NCBI GenBank assembly: GCA_028716385.1
Contig: JAQUPX010000007.1
Span: forward strand, 81,017 to 145,016
Direction of reading: 5' to 3'
DNA: 64,000 bases
Source: a bacterium
GTDB taxonomy: Bacteria; Hydrothermota; UBA3073; JACQXS01; JAQTXJ01
A model generated the notes under the pieces. That model saw only the letters and a program-made list of their open reading frames with translations. It was not told the origin of the DNA and searched no databases. Below, piece by piece: positions 8,520-17,924 of the stretch; the first letter of the stretch is position 1, and the number at the start of each line of letters is the position of its first letter. Position numbers and translations under genes: made by a program.

Positions 8520-9326
8520 CTACACGACTTTCGCCGCAACCGTAATACTATCAAACCTGAACAAATTTATACGCGAGAGAGGATTTCTTATAACCTTTAC
8601 GAGTTTCATCCCCTGTTCTCCAAATAATTTTCCCAGAGTATCAGGAGTAAATTGCCAGATATGTTGTTCCGGGCGTAGTGTCCACCAGTTAGACTTGAAA
8701 ACCGTCGCAGGAACGGAATTAAAATATGGGCACGAAAAAACAATAACACCGTCTTTCTTTAGCACCCGCCTCACGGATTTTAAAAACAATTCGGGGTTTT
8801 TAACATGCTCGATAACATCCCAGAAACATACTACGTCGTAGGTGTTTTCGGGCAACTTAATGGTTTCTATTTCGCCATTATGCACATTCAATTGCAGATT
8901 TTCTTTAGACCATTTGACGGCTGTAGAGGAGTATTCTATTCCTGTTACATCAAGGCCTTTTTGTTTTGCAAAATTGAGAAATAGTCCATAAGCACAGCCT
9001 ATTTCCAGAAGTTTTTTATTTTCTATATTATTATTTAATAATTCACTTATAAGGTTAAGTCTATCGTTTGACCATGTTCTTTGCAAGCTCATAGCCAGAT
9101 TAAATTTATTTGAAAATCCATAAACTCCCGTATCAAAATAACTATGGTCTTCATATATTTTTTTTCTGCCTTCTTCTGTCAGTCTGGGGCTTATAAATAC
9201 CTGCCCGCATTTCTCGCATTTTACGACTCCCCATAATTCTTTTTTGTATAATAATTTTCCCTTTGTTCCACACCTGAAGCAATCAACTTCTTCAAAATCT
9301 TTTTCCACCCATTTTTCTTGTTTCAT
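8520..9326 (-). CDS. Class I SAM-dependent methyltransferase with N-terminal zinc ribbon
   Basis: 268 residues from the ATG at 9326, preceded by GAGGGGTG; a longer frame begins at 9386 without an SD. Two Cys pairs (CFRCGT and CEKCGQ) form a zinc-ribbon-like N-terminus. The Rossmann core shows motif I LLEIGCAYGLFL, an acidic residue ending strand 2 (VTGIEYSS), and DVVCFWDVIEHVKNP, as in Methyltransf_11/23 proteins that often modify sugars, lipids or small molecules in glycan clusters. Substrate cannot be told. It converges on the Omp85 gene. Confidence 0.85.
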   Translation of the reverse strand: MKQEKWVEKDFEEVDCFRCGTKGKLLYKKELWGVVKCEKCGQVFISPRLTEEGRKKIYEDHSYFDTGVYGFSNKFNLAMSLQRTWSNDRLNLISELLNNNIENKKLLEIGCAYGLFLNFAKQKGLDVTGIEYSSTAVKWSKENLQLNVHNGEIETIKLPENTYDVVCFWDVIEHVKNPELFLKSVRRVLKKDGVIVFSCPYFNSVPATVFKSNWWTLRPEQHIWQFTPDTLGKLFGEQGMKLVKVIRNPLSRINLFRFDSITVAAKVV

Positions 9327-9470
9327 AGTCACCCCTCTGAATTTTATTACTATAATGTTATTAAACTCTCTTGTCAAATATTTCATTGGCCTATTTTTAT
9401 AAAAATAGATTTGACAAAAGCTAAAAACGAAATCATTAATAATAGATTATAATAAAAAATAGTGGGAATT

Positions 9471-10352
9471 ATGAGAAAGATAATGATGCTTGTAACTTTG
9501 TTTGTTCCATTATGTGCATTTGCGGATAATGTGATATTCAATGATGGTTTTGATATGGTACCGTGGGATACGGGATGGGTGAAAGAAACAAGCACGGATA
9601 CAAGTACAGAAGGGAATGGGCAGGCAACGGCTATTGCTACAATTGAAGCAAGCGATTCTGCTGTTTCCTCACCTCATAGTTGTAATTTAAGGACATATAT
9701 TTCTTGTGGACATATGAATGGGGTATATGGGGCAGCAAGTGCTGAGACGTATGCATCAATAACCCAGACTTTTAATCCAATTTCAAACTGTTTATTTAAA
9801 CTATCGGTGATAGATAGTTTTTGGGGAATGAAAAATATAAGTGATTATCCCGGTATTGAAATTTGTATAAATGGCAACTGGGAAAATGTATATGGATATG
9901 TGGTTAACAATAATTGGGCAGAAATATGCACTACTATAACTACGCCTGATACTCTTACAGGGGTAAGAGTTTCTTCATATCAAAATGATGGAAGGGCGGG
10001 GGTACAAGGGTGGATTTGTGTTCGGGATGAAAAGATTTGGGTAGATGATATCCAAGTTATGGAAATAGGAATAGAAGAAAAATTAAATATCAAAACCCCT
10101 TCGACTACGCTCAGGGCAAGTCCAAATCCATTTACTCAGTCAACAGTTATCAATTACTCCGCCTCAGGCGAATCAGAAAAAAGCAAAATACAGATTTATG
10201 ATATTGCAGGAAAATTAGTAGAAACAACAAAAAACAATATTATTGGAGGGAACTTGAAAACTGGCATTTATTTCATAAAAGTTAATGACTACTTGACTGC
10301 CGATAGGCATGTTAAACCACTAAAAATAGTAAAAATGTCCTGCCTGCAGTAA
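9471..10352 (+). CDS. Secreted protein of unknown function with T9SS-type CTD carrying two repeat insertions
   Basis: 293 residues from the ATG at 9471, which has GTGGGA before it; a GTG at 9462 is a less likely start. A signal peptide (MRKIMMLVTLFVPLCAFA) leads into about 180 residues with a jelly-roll-like carbohydrate-binding look (FNDGFDMVPWDTGWVKE, WVDDIQVME), not assigned. The linker reads PSTTLRASPNPF and is encoded by the CTTCGACTACGCTCAGG repeat. The CTD loop reads YSASGESE, encoded by TCCGCCTCAGGCGAA. The C-terminus ends KPLKIVKM plus four extra residues, unlike the usual KLILxK, so the sorting signal may be altered. Confidence 0.75.
   Translation: MRKIMMLVTLFVPLCAFADNVIFNDGFDMVPWDTGWVKETSTDTSTEGNGQATAIATIEASDSAVSSPHSCNLRTYISCGHMNGVYGAASAETYASITQTFNPISNCLFKLSVIDSFWGMKNISDYPGIEICINGNWENVYGYVVNNNWAEICTTITTPDTLTGVRVSSYQNDGRAGVQGWICVRDEKIWVDDIQVMEIGIEEKLNIKTPSTTLRASPNPFTQSTVINYSASGESEKSKIQIYDIAGKLVETTKNNIIGGNLKTGIYFIKVNDYLTADRHVKPLKIVKMSCLQ
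10096..10122 (+). repeat. CTTCGACTACGCTCAGG element, copy 1 (in frame)
   Basis: CCTTCGACTACGCTCAGG plus GCAAGT, translated as PSTTLRAS just before the NPF that begins the CTD. The same 24 or more bases recur at 47013-47038 in an unrelated protein at the equivalent place. Confidence 0.85.
10158..10172. repeat. TCCGCCTCAGGCGAA palindrome variant inside a CTD
   Basis: One-base variant of TCCGCCTCAGGCGGA, read as SASGE between the first two strands of the CTD. The kelch protein has the perfect copy in the same loop (38673-38687). Confidence 0.8.
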
Positions 10353-10660
10353 CTCTAAAAATTATCTTTTCCTCTGTGTCCTCTATCTGTTAGCTTTCAA
10401 CTCTAAATCCTTTTCTGTTCTCAGTATCCGTGTAAATCCGTGGTTGTTATCCGTGGCTAATAATCCTGTTTTTCTTTTCGTGTGAAAATCTCGTGAAATC
10501 TCGTGGTTCCAATTCGTTAATCTTTTTAATATTTTCCCTCATTCTCTTTATTTTCACAACCTTACGGCATTAACTTAAAATACTTGACATTATCCCTTTT
10601 TATTGTTAGTGATAATTCTATTTATTTTTAAGTATTTACCTAAAAAAATACAACAAATTT
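10353..10660. repeat. Intergenic gap of degenerate ATCCGTG/CTCTGTG repeats, plus a -35-like box
   Basis: The first 150 bases closely follow the text of 8334-8500 (cctctgtgtcctctatctgttag, tatccgtgtaaatccgtgg). TTGACA at 10584-10589 with TGATAAT at 10610-10616 (spacer 20) could be the promoter of the next gene. No ORF is seen. Confidence 0.65.
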
Positions 10661-10670
10661 AGGAGGAATG

Positions 10671-12218
10671 ATGTTACCAGAATTCAAAAACGAAACTTTT
10701 GTAGATTTTTCTATTCCCGCTAATCATGAAAAGATGGGAGCTGCTCTCAATAACGTAAAAAAAGAGTTCGGGAAAGAATATCCGCTTATAATCGGAGGGA
10801 AAAAAGAACTCTGTAAAGATAAATTTAATTCTTATAATCCTTCAAACAAAAAAGAAGTTATAGGCGTAATACAACAACCCACAGTTGAAAAAGCAATTGA
10901 AGCAATAGAAATAGCTCATAAAACTTTTAACGAATGGAAAGAAAAAACTGCCGAAGAACGCGCAGGATATTTATTCAAAGCCGCCGCTATTATGCGACGC
11001 CGTAGGTTTGAATTAAGCGCAGTTCTTGTATATGAAACAGGAAAAAGTTGGCCGGAAGCAGACGGCGATCTCGCTGAAGCTATTGATTTCCTGGAATTCT
11101 ATGGCAGGGAAGCTTTAAGATACGGAGCCCCACAGGAAATAACTCCTTACCCGGGCGAATTAAACGAATCGAAATATATTCCTCTCGGAGTAGGCGTCGT
11201 AATCCCACCATGGAATTTCCCTATGGCAATATTAACAGGTATGACTTCAGCCGCTTTTGTAGCGGGAAACACGGTCGTATTAAAACCTTCGAGCGATTCT
11301 CCCGTAACAGCTTATAAATTTATGGAAGTAATAGAAGAAGCCGGAGTTCCCGCAGGAGTCGTTAATCTCGTAACCGGTAGAGGTGGCATAATAGGTGACA
11401 CCCTTGTCGGGCATCCGCTCACAAGATTTATTGCATTTACCGGCTCTAAAGAGGTAGGCTTACACGTTAATGAACTCGCATCAAAAACTGCAGAAGGACA
11501 AATCTGGATAAAACGAGTCGTTGCAGAAATGGGCGGGAAAGACGCCATTGTCGTTGATAAAGACACCGATTTGCAGGAAGCCGCAACAGGAACGCTTGCT
11601 TCGGCTTTTGGTTTCCAGGGACAAAAATGTTCCGCTTGCTCCCGCGTAATAGTAGATAAATCGGTATACAATGAGTTCGTTGATATCCTTGCGGAAAAAG
11701 TCAAGAAATTCAATGTAGGCAACCCGGCAGATTCAAATAATTATATGGGACCTGTCATTAATGAAAAAGCATATAAATCAATTCTTGAGTACATAGAAAT
11801 CGGTAAAAAAGAAGGTAAATTAATTTCTGGCGGCAAAAACGAAAACGATAACGGGTACTTTATTAATCCTACGATAATAGCAGATATTAAGCCAAATGAC
11901 CGTCTTGCGCAGGAAGAAATATTCGGTCCCGTGCTTGCCGTAATCAAATCTAATGATTTTGATGATGCGTTAAAAATTGCCAACTCTACGATATACGGAT
12001 TAACAGGTGCGGTTTATACACGCGACAGGAACAAAATAGAACTTGCAAAACGGGTATTCCATTGCGGGAACTTGTACATAAACCGTAAATGCACGGGCGC
12101 TCTTGTCGGTGTTCATCCTTTCGGCGGATTCAATATGTCAGGAACAGACTCAAAAGCCGGCGGCAGAGATTACCTTTTGCTCTTCTCTCAAGCCAAAGCA
12201 ATAAGCGAAAAAATGTAA
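10671..12218 (+). CDS. pruA: L-glutamate gamma-semialdehyde (1-pyrroline-5-carboxylate) dehydrogenase
   Basis: Oxidises glutamate-5-semialdehyde to glutamate with NAD+, the second step of proline catabolism. The 515-residue length and the sequence fit the RocA/PutA-C group of aldehyde dehydrogenases: PPWNFPMAI for cofactor binding, FTGSKEVG, the general base Glu in AEMGGKD, and the nucleophile Cys in GQKCSACSR near residue 320. AGGAGG at 10661-10666 sits four bases before the ATG at 10671 and only one before that at 10668, so the second ATG is chosen. No proline dehydrogenase is nearby. No frameshift or missing catalytic residue is seen. Confidence 0.92.
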   Translation: MLPEFKNETFVDFSIPANHEKMGAALNNVKKEFGKEYPLIIGGKKELCKDKFNSYNPSNKKEVIGVIQQPTVEKAIEAIEIAHKTFNEWKEKTAEERAGYLFKAAAIMRRRRFELSAVLVYETGKSWPEADGDLAEAIDFLEFYGREALRYGAPQEITPYPGELNESKYIPLGVGVVIPPWNFPMAILTGMTSAAFVAGNTVVLKPSSDSPVTAYKFMEVIEEAGVPAGVVNLVTGRGGIIGDTLVGHPLTRFIAFTGSKEVGLHVNELASKTAEGQIWIKRVVAEMGGKDAIVVDKDTDLQEAATGTLASAFGFQGQKCSACSRVIVDKSVYNEFVDILAEKVKKFNVGNPADSNNYMGPVINEKAYKSILEYIEIGKKEGKLISGGKNENDNGYFINPTIIADIKPNDRLAQEEIFGPVLAVIKSNDFDDALKIANSTIYGLTGAVYTRDRNKIELAKRVFHCGNLYINRKCTGALVGVHPFGGFNMSGTDSKAGGRDYLLLFSQAKAISEKM

Positions 12219-12459
12219 CCCGGGAAAAAATTGGGACGCACCTACCTACGGCAGGCAGGGATGAACGCAGAATCAGGGCTATAGTAGCAACAAAATGGAT
12301 TCCCGCTTTCGCGGGAATGACGAATGGAGAAAAAAATAAAAAATTGAAGCGAGCCCGTATAAAGCGGGAACCTGCCCAGCTCTGTTCTTTTCTCTGCGGC
12401 GGAGTTTACCCCGCCCTGGCGGGGCGGTGAAAAGTTTTGATATTATAATTAATTAAAAA
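12219..12459. repeat. Intergenic cluster of four palindromes
   Basis: In order: CCTACCTACGGCAGGCAGG, ATTCCCGCTTTCGCGGGAAT (12299-12318; sister of 664-690), CCCGTATAAAGCGGG, and CGGAGTTTACCCCGC with its GCGGGGCGGT arm (12400-12430). Then TATAAT at 12444-12449 lies 11 bases before the SD-less thyX-like ATG. An overlapping 113-codon frame is not credible. Confidence 0.75.
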
Positions 12460-14073
12460 ATGGAAATACGATTAGCAGGTACAAACGTCCCTTTGGAGAT
12501 TCTTAAAACCCTCCCCGAAGAAGAAAAACTCAAAGCAACTCCGGAAGTGATCTCCGCGGCTTACGCCAGAATAAGCAGAAGCGAAAAAAATGTTGATGAG
12601 CTGGTATCGGAATCTCTGGAAAACATCCAGAAATCCAGAAAATCAAACGAAGCGATTCTCTACGGTATGGGACATCATTCCGTAGCCGACCATGCTATTT
12701 TCAACTTAAACATAAAAGGCGTTTCAAGGCTTCTCGCAGAATCCATAGAAAAAAGAAGACTCGCAGGATATACGGAAAAATCCCAGAGATATGTTACTCT
12801 GGAAGGCGACTACATAAAACCTAAAGAATTCAACAAACAGGACCTGGAAAAATTCGATGAACTCGTTAAACTACAGAACGACTTTTATTTCAAGGCTGTA
12901 CCTTTATTAACAAAACTTTTGGAAACTAAAAACTCCAAGAAATTAACTACTTTAACGGATAAAAGCAGACAATCTTTACTAACGGAATTACAAACTCTCT
13001 CAAAAGAAGACGCAAGATATAGTCTCTGTCTGGCAACTGAAACTCAGCTTGGATGCTCTTATACCGGACAAACCGCCGAACTTGCAATCAGGGAATTAAA
13101 ATACGGCAGACTAAAAGAAGAAATGGAATTCGCCCAATTATTATATTCCGCAATAATAGAAAAAGCTCCTTCTCTAATCCAATTAGCTGCGCCTGAATTA
13201 TTCAAACAACAAAATGTTACGGGTAATTCTTCATTACCAAAAACTTTATCCTTAAGCGAGCAAATGTCATTGTTTTCCAAAAGAAGTTCTTCGTCCCGGA
13301 CTGTTCCAAAAGAAGAATTACAGGAAGACAACTTTAAATATACGGAACAAAAATTAAGAGCATTTATCGAGAAAAATTTCAAATCTATTCCATCTCTTTT
13401 TTATATTGATGAGTCACAGCAAACAAAAGAAGAAGTAACTCTCGTAAATCATAATACCCCGGACAGGGAAATTTTAACTGCCTTGTTACACTTGTACTCA
13501 AATAAGCCAATGAACGAATGTTATACTTTTTCGGAACAATTAATTACTACCGGAAAAGCCGTGAACTTCATTAAAGAAGCCTTAAAATACATCAGTGAAT
13601 TTGATAAAGTCCCAAGAGCTTTTGAGGCAGGATTTTTAATATATGAAATTGTTTTAAGCGCCACAAGTTTCGCACAACTAAAAAGACACAGGATGAATAC
13701 GTTGCTAAGCCAGGACTATGACCCTGTTCTCGGATACACGATTCCGCCTAATATTCAGGAAGTCGGGTTGTCACGGGAATTAAAAGAAGTATGTGAAAAA
13801 AGCACGGATTTGTATAACGAATTCAAGCCTTCCTATGGGAAAGCAGCGGAATATTGCCTGACAAACGCTCACAAAAGAAGAGTACTGCTCGGGATGAATA
13901 TACGGCAGTTATACCATATTTCAAGGATAAGAGAAGATAAAAACGCTCAATGGGATATCCGGGATAAAGTAACACAGATGAGTAATCTCGCAAAAAAAGT
14001 CGCCCCCATAACAACAATACTCCTCGCCGGCAAACACGATTTCAAGAAAATTTATAATAAGGTGATGAAATAA
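12460..14073 (+). CDS. Tandem ThyX-like (flavin-dependent thymidylate synthase family) protein
   Basis: 537 residues, twice a ThyX subunit. Domain 1 (about 1-260) has GHHSVADHAIFNLNIKGVSR, then KRR(98-100)-x7-Ser108, a variant of the ThyX signature RHRx7S. Domain 2 (about 310-537) has RHR(409-411) but Asp419 in the Ser position, and later ISRIREDKNAQWDIR, like the ThyX block near AQWEIR. Each half therefore keeps only part of the FAD/dUMP signature, which suggests either one composite active site or a changed reaction. Between them lies a charged linker. If active it would make dTMP from dUMP with a folate donor; that is inference. There is no SD; the start is set by homology. Confidence 0.75.
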   Translation: MEIRLAGTNVPLEILKTLPEEEKLKATPEVISAAYARISRSEKNVDELVSESLENIQKSRKSNEAILYGMGHHSVADHAIFNLNIKGVSRLLAESIEKRRLAGYTEKSQRYVTLEGDYIKPKEFNKQDLEKFDELVKLQNDFYFKAVPLLTKLLETKNSKKLTTLTDKSRQSLLTELQTLSKEDARYSLCLATETQLGCSYTGQTAELAIRELKYGRLKEEMEFAQLLYSAIIEKAPSLIQLAAPELFKQQNVTGNSSLPKTLSLSEQMSLFSKRSSSSRTVPKEELQEDNFKYTEQKLRAFIEKNFKSIPSLFYIDESQQTKEEVTLVNHNTPDREILTALLHLYSNKPMNECYTFSEQLITTGKAVNFIKEALKYISEFDKVPRAFEAGFLIYEIVLSATSFAQLKRHRMNTLLSQDYDPVLGYTIPPNIQEVGLSRELKEVCEKSTDLYNEFKPSYGKAAEYCLTNAHKRRVLLGMNIRQLYHISRIREDKNAQWDIRDKVTQMSNLAKKVAPITTILLAGKHDFKKIYNKVMK

Positions 14074-14468
14074 GTTCCCCCTGTTGTTCTCAATTTGTTA
14101 ATCTTTTTAACGTTCAAACTTTTTAGTTAGACTTTAGGACGCAGATAAACAGGATTACAGGATTAACAAAATAGTAACGGGAAAGACCAAAAATAGGAAA
14201 ATTATTTTTCTTTATCTGCGAGAATCTTCCTCTGTTAATCTAAATTATATTTGTTTTTTACGAAGCTCTTTCCGCCTCTGATGGATTACTTACAAGCCCT
14301 TATGTTAATTAGGGATTGTTGTCCGGAGTTTGTTACTGGAGAGATTCGTATCTGGAGCGAAGCGAAAGACTCTATCTTTTCTGTTTTTATCCCTTTTTTC
14401 TGCGGAAATCTGCGTCCTAAAATTTTCCGTCTTTTGTTCTCTGTGTCCTCTGTGGTTGATTTTATCTT
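14074..14468. repeat. 395-base gap holding a MITE-like inverted-repeat unit
   Basis: A 14-base perfect inverted repeat, TTTAGGACGCAGAT at 14133-14146 and ATCTGCGTCCTAAA at 14408-14421, bounds about 290 bases. The left inner part (aggattaacaaaatagtaac, aggaaaattattttt) recurs at 25878-25957. A 'ggagcgaagcg' segment and ctctgtgtcctctgtggttga lie on the right. An 84-codon frame at 14251-14505 is composed of repeat text and is not supported. Confidence 0.7.
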
Positions 14469-14993
14469 CTACAAAAAAGTCAGCATAGTATCCCCGAATT
14501 TATAATGTTTTCCTTCGGAAATGTCTTCGTGTTTTGAGTGTTCTATTATAAAAATATCGTTCTCGCTTTTGTTAAAACCTGCAAGTTTTTCTAACAGCGC
14601 CTTTACATATCCTTTGTTATACGGCGGGTCTGCAAATAAAATATTTTGCTGTTCCGATATAAATAAATCCTGTAATTCTACCTGGGAAAACTTTTTATTT
14701 ATTATTATTATTCTATCTTTATATAAATCACTGCTATCTATAATCTTGATATTAGATTTTATTTCTTTTATAACTTTTACGGAACTATCAACGAATACTA
14801 TTTTCTCCGCTCCCCTTGATAAAGCTTCTATTCCAACCGCTCCACTGCCCGCAAACAAATCAATAAAATTCGCATTTTCTATCCTCTCCCCTATGACATT
14901 GAATATTGCAAGTCTGACAGAATCTTGTGTTGGGCGTATATCTTCAGGAGCGTTTATCCTTAAGTTTTTAAACTCTCCGCCTGTTATTCTCAT
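14469..14993 (-). CDS. rsmD: 16S rRNA (guanine966-N2)-methyltransferase
   Basis: 174 residues, slightly short for RsmD (about 185-200). The start MRITGGEFKN, RPTQDSVRLAIFNVI, SAM motif FIDLFAGSGAVGIEALSRGA and catalytic motif FADPPYNKGY all fit the family, which methylates G966 of 16S rRNA in the 30S head. AAGGAG lies about 15 bases before the ATG, farther than usual. Usually neighbours coaD; here it stands next to a repeat-filled gap and cystathionine beta-synthase. Confidence 0.93.
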   Translation of the reverse strand: MRITGGEFKNLRINAPEDIRPTQDSVRLAIFNVIGERIENANFIDLFAGSGAVGIEALSRGAEKIVFVDSSVKVIKEIKSNIKIIDSSDLYKDRIIIINKKFSQVELQDLFISEQQNILFADPPYNKGYVKALLEKLAGFNKSENDIFIIEHSKHEDISEGKHYKFGDTMLTFL

Positions 14994-15173
14994 TTATGGA
15001 AATATCTCCTTATTGGGTAGTCCGCCTAAGGCGGATTTAATGCATGGACATTTCAATATATACCTTTTAAAATTCCCCCGTCCTTTAGGGCGGGGACAGG
15101 AAGCCAAGCCTAAATAATCTGTTGGGCTTTAGCCCGAAACAACCCACAAAGGTTACAAACACTTCAAACTATC
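14994..15173. repeat. Gap with three palindromes upstream of rsmD
   Basis: TCCGCCTAAGGCGGA (15021-15035), CCCCGTCCTTTAGGGCGGGG (about 15078-15097) and TTGGGCTTTAGCCC (about 15122-15135). All three are perfect or near-perfect hairpins; the last is of a form common as dispersed REP elements in other bacteria. Confidence 0.7.
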
Positions 15174-16142
15174 TTAAATAAAACCCTTTTCTTTCATCCA
15201 CTCGTCATTAAATATTTTTTCAATATAACTGTATCCACCGTCCGGCAAAACAGTTACGACAATTTTGTTCTCAGGTAATTTTTTTGCCACTTCTAATCCC
15301 GCCCAAACCGTTGCTCCGGAAGAACCTCCCACAAAAATTCCCTCTTCTTTCAATAACTGTCTGCTCATTAAAAGGGAGTCTCTATCCGTAACCTGGATAA
15401 TATCGTCAATGACACTAAAATCCATATTCTCGCACATCATATCTTCGCCTATACCTTCTACCAAATATACTTTAGGCTCGATGAATTTTTTGCTCTTGAA
15501 ATAATCATAATATATGGAGCCTATCGGGTCAACTGCAACAACTTTAATTTCGGGATTCTTTTCTTTTAAGAATTTTCCTATCCCGGAAACCGTCCCGCCC
15601 GTTCCTGCCCCAATAACCACATAATCTATTTTATGTTCCGCTTGTTCCCAGATTTCCGGACCTGTTATTTCATAATGCGTTTTTAAGTTATCCGTATTAT
15701 GATACTGGTTAAGCGCAAACGAATTCGGAGTTTCTTTTGCAATTTTTTTTGCCACTTCATAATAAGATTCGGGAGAATCGTAAGGCACAGCAGTAGGACA
15801 AACAAAAACTTCCGCCCCGAAAGCCCTGAGAAAATTTATTTTCCCCATACTCATTTTATCCGGTATCGTAAAAATTGTTTTTTGACCGTTAACTCCCGCG
15901 TATAAGGCAATCCCAACTCCCGTATTTCCGGAAGTGTTTTCTACAATCGTACTGTCGGAGTTTAATTTCCCTTCCGATTTTGCCTTATCCAGTATATACA
16001 ATGCCATCCTGTCTTTAATGGAACCACCGGGATTAAAGCACTCTAGCTTAGCCAAAACAGTAGCTTTTATATTTTTGGTAACTTTATTTAATTTTACAAG
16101 CGGAGTATTGCCGATTATTTCAAGAACATTATTATTCCACAT
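15174..16142 (-). CDS. Cystathionine beta-synthase-like PLP enzyme
   Basis: 322 residues from the ATG at 16142; an in-frame GTG at 16166 lies within repeat sequence and has no SD. Fold-type II PLP enzyme: IIGNTPLVKL, PLP lysine in NPGGSIKDRM, substrate loop ENTSGNTG, phosphate loop GAGTGGTVSG. The stretch GIGEDMMCENMDFSVIDDI and the length favour cystathionine beta-synthase (serine plus homocysteine to cystathionine) over cysteine synthase. It lacks the C-terminal CBS domains and the haem domain of the animal enzyme. The next gene, on the same strand, is a gamma-lyase, so the two should run reverse transsulfuration from methionine to cysteine. O-acetylserine sulfhydrylase is the alternative. 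Confidence 0.82.
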   Translation of the reverse strand: MWNNNVLEIIGNTPLVKLNKVTKNIKATVLAKLECFNPGGSIKDRMALYILDKAKSEGKLNSDSTIVENTSGNTGVGIALYAGVNGQKTIFTIPDKMSMGKINFLRAFGAEVFVCPTAVPYDSPESYYEVAKKIAKETPNSFALNQYHNTDNLKTHYEITGPEIWEQAEHKIDYVVIGAGTGGTVSGIGKFLKEKNPEIKVVAVDPIGSIYYDYFKSKKFIEPKVYLVEGIGEDMMCENMDFSVIDDIIQVTDRDSLLMSRQLLKEEGIFVGGSSGATVWAGLEVAKKLPENKIVVTVLPDGGYSYIEKIFNDEWMKEKGFI

Positions 16143-16413
16143 ATAGTTAACGGATAAAATTTTCACCGCAGAGACGCAGAGTACGCAGAGATAAAAACCG
16201 AGAACTAATTTTTCCTCTGTGCCCTCTACAGTAAAAATATTTTATCATCTGTTTGTCTCTTTCTTTTTATTTTAACTCTAAATTCTTTCCTGTCATCTTT
16301 ATCCGTGCAAATCCATGTCTGTTATCCGTGGCAATACTATCTGTTTATATTTTTTTAAATCTTTAAATCCTTTTTTTTATCCTGTTAATCTGCGTCCAAA
16401 AACTCTTATAGAA
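16143..16413. repeat. Degenerate repeat gap (cgcagag, ctctgtg, atccgtg, ctgcgtcc words)
   Basis: Contains accgcagagacgcagagtacgc, cctctgtgccctct, atccgtgcaaatccatg, tatccgtggc, and cctgttaatctgcgtcc at the right end. The last matches the right end of the inverted-repeat unit at 14408. No promoter or ORF stands out. Confidence 0.65.
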
Positions 16414-17553
16414 TTATTTTCCCAAAGCCTGTTCAATATCTTTTAACAGGTCCTCTACGTTTTCAATTCCTACGGACAACCTGATTAAATTATCTTTTAT
16501 TCCCATTTTTGCTTTGTCTTCAGGTGTAAGTGAACTGTGACTCATCGTTGCAGGATGGCTGATTAAAGATTCAACTCCGCCAAGACTTTCGGCAAGGGTA
16601 AAAAGCTTTACGCTTTCAAGGAATTTTTTAGTTTCTTTATATCCGCCCTTGATGTCAAACGCAATCATCCCGCTCATTCCGCTCATTTGTTTTTTTGCAA
16701 GCTCATATTGCGGGTCGGAAGCCAAATAGGGAAAATATGTTTTCTCTACTTTAGGATGAGAGTTAAGAAATTCTGCTACTTTTAATGCATTTGAAAAATG
16801 TTCTTTCATTCTTACGACAAGAGTCTTTATCCCTCTTAAAACAAGCCAAGAATCAAAAGGCCCGGGGACTCCACCAATTGCATTCTGGCAGAACTTCAAT
16901 CTTTTATAATACGTTTCGTTATTCGTAGTTACCGCGCCTGCTATAACGTCACTGTGTCCGCCAAGATATTTCGTAGCGCTGTGAAGAACAATGTCTATAC
17001 CGAAATCCACAGGCCGCTGGAAATACGGTGTAGCAAAAGTATTATCCACTACGGTAATTAATTTATGTTTTTTCCCTATATCCGCAAATGATTTCAAGTC
17101 TACAATTTTTAATAATGGATTAGTCGGGGTTTCCACCCAGAGCATTTTAGTTGCAGGAGTTATGGCATTGATGACATTCTCAAGATTTGTAGTATCAACA
17201 AAAGTAAAAGTCAGCCCGTAATTATTAAATACGTTTTTAAAAAGTCTATAAGTCCCGCCATAAACGTCTAAGGTAGAAATTATATTATCCCCAGATTTAA
17301 GTAACCCCATAACGGTATTTATTGCCGCCATACCCGATGAAAAAGCAAGTCCGTATTTACAATTTTCAAGGCTTGCGAGACACTCTTCGAGCGCAGTCCT
17401 TGTGGGGTTTCCTGTCCTGCTGTATTCATAACCTTTATGCTTACCGGGACTTTCCTGGAAATAAGTAGAAGTCTGGTAAATCGGCGTAGTAACGGCTCCG
17501 GTTGCAGAATCAGGAGCTTGACCAACGTGTATAGCTTTAGTTTCAAATTTCAT
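16414..17553 (-). CDS. Cystathionine gamma-lyase / gamma-synthase family PLP enzyme
   Basis: 379 residues from the ATG at 17553, which has AAGGA four bases before it; the ATG at 17565 has none. Cys/Met-metabolism PLP fold type I: YQTSTYF, YEYSRTGNPTR, SSGMAAI, VDNTFATPY, and the PLP lysine in HSATKYLGGHSD. C-terminal SLGGVESLISHPATMSHSS and RLSVGIE are typical of the gamma-lyase/synthase group. Next to a cystathionine beta-synthase, the lyase reaction (cystathionine to cysteine, 2-oxobutyrate and ammonia) is most likely; methionine gamma-lyase or cystathionine gamma-synthase remain possible. Confidence 0.85.
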   Translation of the reverse strand: MKFETKAIHVGQAPDSATGAVTTPIYQTSTYFQESPGKHKGYEYSRTGNPTRTALEECLASLENCKYGLAFSSGMAAINTVMGLLKSGDNIISTLDVYGGTYRLFKNVFNNYGLTFTFVDTTNLENVINAITPATKMLWVETPTNPLLKIVDLKSFADIGKKHKLITVVDNTFATPYFQRPVDFGIDIVLHSATKYLGGHSDVIAGAVTTNNETYYKRLKFCQNAIGGVPGPFDSWLVLRGIKTLVVRMKEHFSNALKVAEFLNSHPKVEKTYFPYLASDPQYELAKKQMSGMSGMIAFDIKGGYKETKKFLESVKLFTLAESLGGVESLISHPATMSHSSLTPEDKAKMGIKDNLIRLSVGIENVEDLLKDIEQALGK

Positions 17554-17913
17554 ATTGTCCTTCATATTGTTTTAAATTTTTATATTATTATTTATATTGT
17601 CCTAATATTGGATTTTTATCGTATTTGTCAATTCTTTTCTTGTAGTTTATTTTTTATCCGCCTCAGGCGGACTACAATTTTCTGTATTCTTTAATTTTAA
17701 TCTCTTAAATTCTGTTAATTATTTTTCTTTCTTTGTTTTTAATCTTGTGTTAATCCATAATAATCCTTTCTTATTTTTCTGTTATATGTTTGCATGTCTT
17801 TTAATCTTGCGTGAATCTGTGAAATCTGCGTCCCCAAATTTTTTCTCCTTTGCTTTCCCTTTTAAATAACTTTACAAATCCTTTCTGTTATTTTAGAATT
17901 CATAATAAAATCA
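17554..17913. repeat. 360-base gap with palindrome and degenerate repeats
   Basis: TCCGCCTCAGGCGGA at 17657-17671 is nested in TTGTAGT/ACTACAA arms. Then aatcttgtgttaatcc, aatcttgcgtgaatctgtg and gaaatctgcgtcccc follow, the degenerate family. No convincing promoter for the protease gene is seen. Confidence 0.65.
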
Positions 17914-17924
17914 AAGGAGGTATT

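Noticed and set aside
12089..12430. 113-codon frame over the end of the P5C dehydrogenase
   Set aside because: Overlaps a solid gene in another frame and continues into palindromes.
14251..14505. 84-codon frame upstream of rsmD
   Set aside because: Lies in degenerate repeat text and overlaps the 3' end of rsmD on the other strand.
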